From assembly GCA_903832105.1 (NCBI GenBank), contig CAILAO010000694.1, positions 1 through 6,294 of the forward strand: a DNA stretch of 6,294 bases, given 5' to 3'. Position 1 is the first letter of the stretch, and every line of letters starts with the position of its first letter. The notes under the pieces were generated by a model, which had not been told where the DNA came from, did not search any database, and was given only the letters and a program-made list of their open reading frames with translations. Shown here one piece after another: positions 1-6,192 of this stretch. Made by a program: the position numbers and the translations under genes. This DNA is from an uncultured Pseudomonadota bacterium (GTDB lineage Bacteria; Bdellovibrionota_B; Oligoflexia; Oligoflexales; CAILAO01).

Positions 1-216
1 CGTGGTGCCTATTTATGAGTCACCTTTTTTAAGAAAGAACCAGTTTATGGTGTAAAAACATCAGAAACTATCCTGAACGCTCAGTTTTATTTGGTTCCAA
101 CTAGGTACAATGCCACCCAATTTTGGCTTTAGTTTTTTTCTCTCAAGCTTTTCTCTGAAGACGCCGATGAAGGCAAGGGCGGGTGCGCAAGATCAATTTT
201 TTAGACATTATTATTT

Positions 217-245
217 AGAGGAGGATTAGCCGCCAGTCTTCTAAT
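217..245 (+). other. Orphan Shine-Dalgarno-like motif followed by a small inverted repeat
   Basis: AGGAGG, a perfect anti-16S complement, lies at 219-224 within the purine run AGAGGAGGA. No ATG, GTG or TTG follows at 4-12 bases; the first candidate start is the TTG at 251, which is too far. Directly overlapping the motif is an inverted repeat, ATTAG at 225-229 and CTAAT at 241-245, with an 11-nt loop. It may be the remnant of a lost gene start or chance. The sequence is clear; the function is unknown. Confidence 0.3.
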
Positions 246-263
246 AGGGGTTGAATTGCATAA

Positions 264-370
264 AAATTTGTCAAACCATTCATCCCCCGCAAACTGCCTT
301 TAAGGAAGTGTGGTCAGAACCTATTTTCAGGCCTTCGGAGCCTCGACTACATACCAAGAAATTTGTCAAA
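264..370 (+). repeat. 12-base direct repeat AAATTTGTCAAA (264-275 and 359-370)
   Basis: Two exact copies of AAATTTGTCAAA lie 95 bases apart. Read on the - strand, each copy contains TTGACA, the consensus -35 hexamer, followed by AAT-rich sequence, but neither has a clear -10 element at 16-18 bases. They could be paired binding sites, old -35 elements or coincidence in AT-rich DNA. No function is claimed. Confidence 0.3.
329..343 (+). other. Small hairpin with a UUCG tetraloop
   Basis: AGGCC at 329-333 pairs with G338 and GCCT at 340-343, leaving A339 bulged. The loop is TTCG (334-337) closed by a C-G pair, the unusually stable cUUCGg tetraloop if transcribed rightward. No T-run follows, so it is not a standard intrinsic terminator. 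It could belong to an untranslated RNA or be chance. Confidence 0.25.
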
Positions 371-539
371 TCGCGCAGTCGTTTGCATGCCGCATTTATG
401 GCTATAAAGCCGATGGCACAATCGTTAGCGCATCGCTCTTCTTCCCATCTCGGACGGGATAACTGCAATGACACAGTTGCTAAAGAGCCCCTCATGTTTA
501 ACACAGACTAAACTTTGTAAAAAAGTTCCTAATTTTCTA

Positions 540-553
540 TTCGATTTTTCGAA
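540..553. promoter_or_regulatory. Inverted repeat TTCGA-N4-TCGAA, possible operator
   Basis: TTCGA (540-544) and TCGAA (549-553) form a perfect 5-bp inverted repeat with a TTTT spacer. It sits five bases upstream of a -35-like TTGACT (558-563), and the same half-site recurs at 590-615. The position upstream of the first gene and the repeated half-site suggest a regulator binding site. The binding protein is unknown and not encoded in this window. Confidence 0.35.
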
Positions 554-557
554 CAAT

Positions 558-585
558 TTGACTTTTGCTATATCTCACCTAACAT
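558..585 (+). promoter_or_regulatory. Candidate promoter TTGACT-N16-TAACAT for the efflux operon
   Basis: TTGACT at 558-563 matches five of six bases of the sigma70 -35 consensus. TAACAT at 580-585 is a weak four-of-six -10 at a 16-bp spacing. Transcription would begin near 592, giving a leader of about 100 nt before the start at 692. It lies between two inverted repeats built on the same half-site, which is the main reason to prefer it. This is visual matching only. Confidence 0.3.
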
Positions 586-589
586 TCTG

Positions 590-615
590 GTTCGATTCGC
601 CGACGTGTATCGAAC
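590..615. promoter_or_regulatory. Inverted repeat GTTCGAT-N12-ATCGAAC, possible operator
   Basis: GTTCGAT (590-596) and ATCGAAC (609-615) are perfect 7-bp arms around a 12-bp spacer. The core TTCGA/TCGAA is the same as in the repeat at 540-553. The site covers the predicted start of transcription of the 558-585 promoter and lies just before a second promoter candidate, where a repressor would block either. In RNA it could also form a hairpin with a long loop. The regulator is unknown. Confidence 0.4.
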
Positions 616-618
616 GCA

Positions 619-648
619 TTGAAATGAGTGTACAATAGTAGGTATCAA
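619..648 (+). promoter_or_regulatory. Alternative promoter TTGAAA-N18-TATCAA
   Basis: TTGAAA at 619-624 matches five of six -35 bases, and TATCAA at 643-648 matches four of six -10 bases at an 18-bp spacing. A good -10-like TACAAT also occurs at 631-636 but has no matching -35 at the correct distance. It would give a leader of only about 35-40 nt. I cannot decide between this and the upstream candidate from sequence alone. Confidence 0.25.
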
Positions 649-691
649 ATTTAGTTTTCTATGTTCCCCCTTAAATAAACGGAACTGTTTC

Positions 692-2062
692 ATGCGCTTT
701 TCACAGCTTATCTCTCTCTGGCTCTTTTCCCCCTTCTTTTTTTGGAACATGTCTCTATTTGCAGTAGAGCCTCCGAACAGGAAGGTTCTAACCTTCGACG
801 AAGCCCTAAAGACTGCCGTCAACCAATCCCTTGATCAAAAGCGCGCGATTCTAGCTCGCGATCTCGCTGTCATAGATAAAGATATTGTTGATTACGAAAG
901 TAATCCGAAACTCACCTTCCAAAGCACTTGGTCCGATAGGTATTCCGAGGTAGATAGCTCAAAGAAAACTGGTTCTTCTGGTGGATCCAGTAATCAAGAA
1001 ACAAGAGACCAAAATTACAGCCTTCAATTTAATTATCAATTATACGACTTTGGAAGGCATTCAAAAAAACTCGAAGGCGCCGAGCTTCAAATTAGAATCA
1101 AGGAACTAAGCAGTACGGAAGTTACCGAGCTTCTAAAATGGAAACTCGCCAGAGCATATAACGCAGCTCTCTCAGCCATTCGATCACGTGAAATCGTGAG
1201 AGAGCAGCTTACCATTTCGGAGAGCAAGCTTAGAGAGCAAAAAAGTAATTATGAACACGGTCTTCGTCCAGAAAGCGACGTTGTGTCCGCTGAAATCGAC
1301 CTTGGGCGTGTTCGCTTGTCTCTGGAAAAGGCCGAGTCAGATGAAATCAACGCCAAACGGCAGCTTCTTTTTTTTATGGGCTGGATGACCGACGCTACAA
1401 AACCATCTCCAGCCGACGATTTAATCGCCGTGAATACCCTCAGCCTTCCACGCTCTTCACTAAATATGCGCTCCCCCGAACAATGGGTGTTTATGATTAA
1501 AAATTGGAAAAATTTTGAGCCAAGTGAATCACAGAAGCGCAGAAAAGTGGAAATGGCTGCTCTAACAACCGAGCGAGCGAGCGTCGAGGCATCCAAACTT
1601 CCCACTCTTTCGCTGGGAGTCGGAGCACAAGAATCGGGGAGTTGGCAGCCTTTAAAACCTATATATTCGGGTCAACTTCAACTTTCTTGGGACATTCCCT
1701 GGAACGGAATGCTTCGCGATGAAAGGGAGCGTATTGCCAGGAAGTCCCGCGATCTTGATCTTCAAGAAGATCTCGAAGTTAAGGCTCGCGCAGAAAAGCT
1801 TCAGCTCGCGAAGGATCAACTAGAAACACTTTCCAGACAGTGGCGTTTTCTTAAAAATCAAGAATCACTGCTCAAGCGCCAACAAGTGCTCGTTAAGCAA
1901 AGATATGATGCCGGGAAAGCCACGGCTTTTGAATTAAGCACGATCGACAATGACGCCATTAACGTCAGACTTGATATCATTAAACTCGCCAGTTCCGAGG
2001 CGAACGCTGTAATCGACTTAGCTGAGGCACTCGCTATTTCTGACGTTAAAATGCTTTTTTAA
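692..2062 (+). CDS. TolC-family outer-membrane efflux channel (OMF)
   Basis: Outer-membrane/periplasmic exit duct of a tripartite pump; expected to trimerise into a beta-barrel plus a long alpha-helical tunnel. The 456-residue length is normal for the family. Residues 1-24 form a signal peptide (basic start, hydrophobic stretch, likely cleavage after L-F-A24); no cysteine follows, so unlike OprM it is not lipidated. Two OEP repeats are visible. Repeat 1 has the LTFDEALKTA opening (33-42), beta segments near 73-82 and 108-122 (ending YDFGR) and long helices to about 225. Repeat 2 begins near 282, with beta segments 303-313 (LPTLSLGVG) and 325-337 and helices to the C terminus. Equivalent helix-tip motifs are HGLRPESDV (189-197) and DAGKATAFEL (406-415), where an adaptor docks. 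Residues 230-280 form the inter-repeat linker. The ATG has only a weak CGGA ribosome site, but the signal peptide starts exactly there. First gene of the operon. Substrate unknown. Confidence 0.93.
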   Translation: MRFSQLISLWLFSPFFFWNMSLFAVEPPNRKVLTFDEALKTAVNQSLDQKRAILARDLAVIDKDIVDYESNPKLTFQSTWSDRYSEVDSSKKTGSSGGSSNQETRDQNYSLQFNYQLYDFGRHSKKLEGAELQIRIKELSSTEVTELLKWKLARAYNAALSAIRSREIVREQLTISESKLREQKSNYEHGLRPESDVVSAEIDLGRVRLSLEKAESDEINAKRQLLFFMGWMTDATKPSPADDLIAVNTLSLPRSSLNMRSPEQWVFMIKNWKNFEPSESQKRRKVEMAALTTERASVEASKLPTLSLGVGAQESGSWQPLKPIYSGQLQLSWDIPWNGMLRDERERIARKSRDLDLQEDLEVKARAEKLQLAKDQLETLSRQWRFLKNQESLLKRQQVLVKQRYDAGKATAFELSTIDNDAINVRLDIIKLASSEANAVIDLAEALAISDVKMLF

Positions 2063-2067
2063 GAGGA
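2062..2067 (+). promoter_or_regulatory. Ribosome binding site of the adaptor gene
   Basis: AGAGGA overlaps the last base of the channel gene's stop codon and ends 4 bases before the ATG at 2072. It is a stronger site than that of the first gene and supports the chosen start. It also implies that ribosomes ending the channel gene can re-initiate here. Confidence 0.7.
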
Positions 2068-2071
2068 CTTT

Positions 2072-3058
2072 ATGAAAAACATCATTTCGTTAATGCTAAT
2101 CGCCGCGATAGCGGCAGCCCTTTCTCCACTCTCTTGTACGAAGCTTAGAAGTGAACCCGTCTCAGAATCAGGGGATAAAGGGAACAATAAAGGGAACATG
2201 ACCGATAAAAAGGCTGCTATCGCACGTGACGGAAAAGGCGGAAAAGAAAGTTCTGCCATTTCTGTGAAGGTCGCTACGGTTGATTTTAAGATTGTTCCAC
2301 GGACGGTGAGTATCACAGCGATCCTATCCGGAACCCAGCAAGCCGACGTTTATTCTAAAGTAACGGGGCGCATCTCTGAAATTTTAAAAAAAGAGGGTGA
2401 ACCTATAAAAAAGGGCGATATACTGTTTCGCGTTGATCGTAGCGATCCCGGAGAGTCTTTTCTCAATGCCCCGGTCGTTAGTCCGATCAATGGTTGGGTG
2501 GGACGATGGATGGTCACTAATATCGGTGAACAGATCTCACCGCAAATTCCCGTCGTCACAGTCGTTGATGATACTTCGCTGAGGGCAACGGTGTTTCTTC
2601 CTGCTGAATATTGGCTCCTAATCAAAGATGACACCCCTGTCATAGCAACCATCTCTGGAGAAGAAAGACGGGGAAAAATCGTCAGAATTTCGCGTGCGGC
2701 TGATTCTTTTTCCGCGCGAGGAAGCGCAACCGTCGAATTTCCAAATCCCCAGCATTCGTCGCAATCAGTTTGGCGCTCTGGACTTTCAGCACGTATTAGT
2801 TTTGCCTTAGAGCCCAAAAACCGCATGATTATTTCTTCTAGCGCCCTAACAATGACAGATAAAGGGGCTTACGTATATATCGCCTCAGGAGATATTGCTA
2901 AAAAAGTCGTCGTTAAATATGCCATAGTTGACAATGATAACGTTGAAATCTTGGAAGGTCTCACGGCACAAGACAAGCTTATCATACTGGGAAGCAATCT
3001 CTTGAGCGATGGCGCATCAATAAAGATTGAAGACGGTCAGAAGGAAATTAAACATTGA
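2072..3058 (+). CDS. Hairpin-less periplasmic adaptor (RND membrane-fusion protein)
   Basis: Periplasmic adaptor linking the RND pump to the outer-membrane channel. At 328 residues it is shorter than AcrA-type adaptors (about 370-400). Residues 1-21 look like an export signal; Cys22 (LSPLSC) could be lipidated, although Pro at -3 departs from the usual lipobox. Residues 23-63 are a Lys/Gly/Ser-rich flexible linker. The lipoyl domain is formed by 90-122 (VTGRISEILKKEGEPIKKGD) and 131-167 (APVVSPINGWVG, then GEQISPQIPVVTVVD). Only about 8 residues (RSDPGESF) separate the halves, where typical family members insert a long alpha-helical hairpin. A beta-barrel domain follows (about 168-250), then a membrane-proximal domain (about 251-320). 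The frame is intact on both sides of the junction and neither lipoyl half is damaged, so this looks like a native short form, as known for Borrelia BesA, rather than a recent deletion. Its stop codon overlaps the start of the transporter gene. Confidence 0.9.
   Translation: MKNIISLMLIAAIAAALSPLSCTKLRSEPVSESGDKGNNKGNMTDKKAAIARDGKGGKESSAISVKVATVDFKIVPRTVSITAILSGTQQADVYSKVTGRISEILKKEGEPIKKGDILFRVDRSDPGESFLNAPVVSPINGWVGRWMVTNIGEQISPQIPVVTVVDDTSLRATVFLPAEYWLLIKDDTPVIATISGEERRGKIVRISRAADSFSARGSATVEFPNPQHSSQSVWRSGLSARISFALEPKNRMIISSSALTMTDKGAYVYIASGDIAKKVVVKYAIVDNDNVEILEGLTAQDKLIILGSNLLSDGASIKIEDGQKEIKH
3041..3058 (+). promoter_or_regulatory. RBS and TTG/TGA start-stop overlap of the transporter gene
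   Basis: AAGGAA at 3041-3046 lies inside the adaptor's last codons, with AGGA ending 9 bases before a TTG start at 3055. That TTG overlaps the adaptor stop TGA (3056-3058) as TTGA. The TTG is preferred because it gives MNIIGLAIKRPIF, the classic RND N-terminus before TM1; the next in-frame ATG (codon 16) would cut into TM1. The arrangement predicts translational coupling and a fixed, probably modest, transporter yield relative to the adaptor. Confidence 0.75.
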
Positions 3059-6000
3059 ACATTATTGGTCTTGCAATAAAGCGTCCGATTTTTATCACAA
3101 TGATCATGTCGTCCATGATGGTCTTGGGGTTTATCGCCCTCGTCCGCCTTCCTGTTGACCTTTACCCTAGCGTTTCCTATCCCGTACTCATGGTCCAAGC
3201 CGACCTCCCTGGGGCAGCGCCTGAGGAAGTTGAACAACTTGTGACTAAGAAAATGGAAGATGCACTGAGCACCGTTGCCGGGCTACAAACCCTCCGTTCA
3301 TCAAGTCGCCAAGGTTCCGCAATGGTCATGATGGAATTCAATATTGGAGAAGATGTCCGGTTTCAAGAAATTCAAGTCCGCGGTAAGATTGCAAACCTAA
3401 AAAAGAAACTTCCCGACAACATGTCGGAACCCGTGATCCATCGCCGTGACCCCGACGACCAACCGATCATCGAGCTCGCTGTGACGGGAGAACGTTCAGC
3501 ATCAGAATTAACAAAAATCGCTGATGACCTAATTGCCAAAAGAATTAGACAAATATCTGGCGTCGGTCAGGTCGACCTTGTGGGATCAAGAGATGAGGAA
3601 ATTGACGTTGACCTTCATGAAGAAGCTCTCGATACATGGAGAATCAATGCAAAGGATGTTGCGACCGCCATCCAAAAGTTTAATCGAAACGACCCCGTCG
3701 GAACCCTGGAAGGTCAGGAAAGAAGTTGGGTCTTACGATCAATTTCACAGGCAAAAAGCGTTGTTGATCTAGGCGAAATCTCCGTTGGTAAGACATCGTC
3801 CGACGATCCTATCCTACTTAAAGACGTCGCAACGATTACCGCCGCCTATGCTGATCCCTCACGAATCACCAACATTGGAGATAAAAAAGGTCTAAGGCCT
3901 ACAGTTCTCATAAGAGTTCTTAAACAATCTGGAGAAAATACAGTCGCAATTTCCGATCGTGTGACGTCTCTTCTTGAGGAGATAAAAAAGGACCTTCCTG
4001 GCGACGTGACCGCTATTGTAACACGAGACAATGCTGATCTCGTTCGAAGCAATGTGAATGACGTGTTTGAGAGTCTCGTGCTTGGGATCCTTCTCACCGT
4101 TCTTGTAGTATTGCTCTTTCTAAGAAGTCCGCGCTCGACACTTACGACGGGTTTATCCTTACCTAGCAGCATCATCACGACGTTCGCCATTATGGCCATC
4201 GCTGCATTTACTGTTAACGTTATGACCTTGCTGGCGCTTTCTCTTGCGATTGGTCTTCTTGTCGATGATGCCATTGTTGTTCGAGAGAATATTTTCAGAC
4301 ACCTTCACATGAAAGAAAAGTCCCCGATAGAATGCGCTAAACTAGGGGCTGAAGAAGTCTCTTTGGCAGTGGTTGCAACGACATTAACAGTCATTGCAGT
4401 TTTCCTCCCAGTAGGATTTATGGGAGGGGTGTCGGGGCAATTCTTTAAACAGTTTGCCATCACGGTCGTCTTTGCTATCGCTGTTTCTCTCTGGGACGCC
4501 CTAACGATGGCACCAATGCTTTCTGCCTACTTCGCCAACATCCCTGATGTTGCGAAGGAGTGGGCTCCGCTGGGTAAGGTAGGCGATTACATAAATCGAG
4601 GACTTAATGTTTTTGAGGAAGGATTTGAAAAATCCGCGCACACATATCGCAGAATGCTCTCTTGGCTTCTTCCACGTCCTTGGGCAGCAGCCATTTTGGC
4701 TCTTATCTCCGTTAGTATCGCTTTAGGCGGATTCCGATTTGTTAAGAAAAACTTTGTTTCAACTCAACTTGGAAAAGTCTTTTCAGCAAGCCTGCAGGGG
4801 CCTCTTGCTGTTCCGATCGATCGCGTATTGGGGGTCACAGACGAAGTCCAAAAAAGACTTGCAAGCATTAACGAATTGGACTTTTGGACCATCAACACAG
4901 GCGGTGGACACGAAAGTAGCGCAAACATCGAAATGACGGTTAGGATTAAGCCAGAATTTGTAACCAACCAGAAGACCCTGGCTAAAGTCAGAGCTTCTAC
5001 ACGAAAAGCGCTCCAAGGCCTTCCTGGATATAGCATTCGAATGTCGGAGCCGGCCGATCCTCTTGCAAGCATGGGGGGGCGTTACCAACCAATTGCGGTC
5101 GCTATCACAGGTGACGATATCGGTGAGATTCAAGGAATTACGAAATCAGTTCGAAAGCTCATGCGCGAAGTTCCTGGTATTGTCGATGTTCAAGAAGTCC
5201 AAGATGACGGTCTTCCCGAAATTCGCCTGCAAACCGATGCCGCCATGGCGGCTCACTTTGGAGTCACAGCAGCAACCGTAAGTGAAACTCTTCAAACATG
5301 GGTTGAGGGTGACACGTCAAACAGTTTTCGAACCCACGACGACCAAATTCCAATCCGGGTTCGTCTTCAAAACGGAAAGTCTTTATCACCTACCGATTTG
5401 TTGGCTCGCAATCTCTACGTTAAAAACCCAAATTTTAAAACTGACGTAGCTGTACCCATGATGAATCTTGTTAAATGGGAAGCTGGCGTTGGCCCGACCG
5501 TCATCGGTCGTGAAAATCGGCAACGCATGATGCGGATCGGTGGGAACATTTCTCAAAATGTCGCTCTCGGCGATATTGTCAAGGATCTTCAGAAAAAGCT
5601 GGACACGCTCCCCCTCCCTTCTGGCTACTCTGCAAGAATAGCCGGTCAGAACGAGCAAATGTCGGAGCTATTTAACAATGTCCTCTTGGCGATTATTATG
5701 GGATGTATCTTCATATACATGGTTTTGGCCGCGCTTTTTGAATCCTTCGTCCAACCGATCACCGTCATGGCTGCCATTCCCCTGGCCGCCGCTGGAGCTG
5801 TTTTTGCTCTCATGCTCTTCGGTCTCCCTCTTGATCTGTATGGAGGGATCGGCATGATCTTGCTTGCCGGCATCGTCGCAAAAAACAGCATTTTGCTTGT
5901 CGACTTTGCAATGCAACGTGTACGGGACCATGGTTACCGCGCAACTGACGCAATTCTCGAAAGCGCTCCGATTCGTCTTAGACCGATCTTGATGACCTCG

Positions 6001-6192
6001 TTTGCGATGATTGCGGGAATGATTCCAATCGCGATGGGCTGGGGTGTCGGCGGTGCAACACGGCAATCGCTCGGTGTCGCCGCCATCGGCGGCATTATCA
6101 GCTCGACCGTTCTAACGCTCCTCATCGTGCCAAGTCTCTATATTCTGATTGAAAGATTTAGTCGGCGTTCAAAGAAAACTCGGGTGTGTTGA
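3055..6192 (+). CDS. RND-family multidrug efflux transporter (AcrB/HAE-type)
   Basis: Inner-membrane proton-driven antiporter expected to act as a trimer, passing substrates from periplasm or membrane into the adaptor/channel. Its 1045 residues match the family. TM1 lies at about 10-30, a large periplasmic loop at 31-337, TM2-TM6 at about 338-487, TM7 at about 541-560, a second periplasmic loop at 561-873 and TM8-TM12 at about 874-1032. Proton-relay residues are all present: D404/D405 in GLLVDDAIVV (AcrB D407/D408), K943 in GIVAKNSILL (K940), T981 in RPILMTSFAM (T978) and R974 (R971). The DD pair and following ENIFRH fit the HAE branch; HME metal pumps have a different TM4 pattern. The periplasmic DPDDQPII segment (132-139) is typical of the family. 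TM6 carries an acidic residue, D481, in SLWDALTMAP, where AcrB has valine. The C-terminal tail is short and its stop lies in the repeat at 6191-6294. Substrate range cannot be inferred. Confidence 0.96.
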   Translation: MNIIGLAIKRPIFITMIMSSMMVLGFIALVRLPVDLYPSVSYPVLMVQADLPGAAPEEVEQLVTKKMEDALSTVAGLQTLRSSSRQGSAMVMMEFNIGEDVRFQEIQVRGKIANLKKKLPDNMSEPVIHRRDPDDQPIIELAVTGERSASELTKIADDLIAKRIRQISGVGQVDLVGSRDEEIDVDLHEEALDTWRINAKDVATAIQKFNRNDPVGTLEGQERSWVLRSISQAKSVVDLGEISVGKTSSDDPILLKDVATITAAYADPSRITNIGDKKGLRPTVLIRVLKQSGENTVAISDRVTSLLEEIKKDLPGDVTAIVTRDNADLVRSNVNDVFESLVLGILLTVLVVLLFLRSPRSTLTTGLSLPSSIITTFAIMAIAAFTVNVMTLLALSLAIGLLVDDAIVVRENIFRHLHMKEKSPIECAKLGAEEVSLAVVATTLTVIAVFLPVGFMGGVSGQFFKQFAITVVFAIAVSLWDALTMAPMLSAYFANIPDVAKEWAPLGKVGDYINRGLNVFEEGFEKSAHTYRRMLSWLLPRPWAAAILALISVSIALGGFRFVKKNFVSTQLGKVFSASLQGPLAVPIDRVLGVTDEVQKRLASINELDFWTINTGGGHESSANIEMTVRIKPEFVTNQKTLAKVRASTRKALQGLPGYSIRMSEPADPLASMGGRYQPIAVAITGDDIGEIQGITKSVRKLMREVPGIVDVQEVQDDGLPEIRLQTDAAMAAHFGVTAATVSETLQTWVEGDTSNSFRTHDDQIPIRVRLQNGKSLSPTDLLARNLYVKNPNFKTDVAVPMMNLVKWEAGVGPTVIGRENRQRMMRIGGNISQNVALGDIVKDLQKKLDTLPLPSGYSARIAGQNEQMSELFNNVLLAIIMGCIFIYMVLAALFESFVQPITVMAAIPLAAAGAVFALMLFGLPLDLYGGIGMILLAGIVAKNSILLVDFAMQRVRDHGYRATDAILESAPIRLRPILMTSFAMIAGMIPIAMGWGVGGATRQSLGVAAIGGIISSTVLTLLIVPSLYILIERFSRRSKKTRVC

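Larger units (their letters stand above)
1..691. other. Non-coding leader region upstream of the efflux operon
   Basis: I see no convincing gene in this stretch. The longest open frames (251-511 on + from a TTG, 280-504 on -) have no good ribosome binding site, no recognisable domain and unremarkable composition. The first 250 bases and 500-690 are AT-rich, while about 280-480 is closer to the composition of the genes, so a decayed gene remnant there is possible but unproven. The region contains several small structured or repeated motifs listed separately: an orphan Shine-Dalgarno-like sequence, a UUCG-capped hairpin, a 12-base direct repeat, and a promoter/operator-like cluster at 540-648. 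No tRNA, rRNA or CRISPR structure was recognised. Confidence 0.6.

Noticed and set aside
4..30. GGTG/CACC stem followed by six T, as a terminator of an upstream gene
   Set aside because: The stem is only 4 bp with a 13-nt loop, too weak; no gene end is visible to its left within the window.
112..139. GCCA/TGGC pairing before TTTAGTTTTTTT as an intrinsic terminator
   Set aside because: Only 4 bp of stem and a 4-base break before the main T-run; it could be a weak terminator but does not meet a reasonable standard.
143..208. Short - strand frame beginning MSKKLILRTR, 21 residues
   Set aside because: The ATG has no purine-rich ribosome site upstream and the peptide is too short and unremarkable to support.
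280..504. Open frame of 74 codons on the - strand
   Set aside because: No ribosome site, no family resemblance and mirrored by the + strand frame; not supported as a gene.
251..511. Open frame of 86 codons on the + strand starting with TTG
   Set aside because: It has no adequate ribosome site at the right distance, no recognisable domain, no hydrophobic or repeated pattern, and a shadow frame of similar length on the other strand; it is likely chance.
1368..1375. Run of eight T in the channel gene as a frameshift or pseudogene sign
   Set aside because: The reading frame continues through it with normal OMF sequence on both sides (LLFFMGW), so the gene is intact.
3055..6192. Assignment of the transporter to the heavy-metal (CusA/CzcA) branch
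   Set aside because: The TM4 motif has the DD pair of drug-type pumps (GLLVDDAIVV) rather than the metal-pump pattern, and no metal-binding methionine cluster was noticed.
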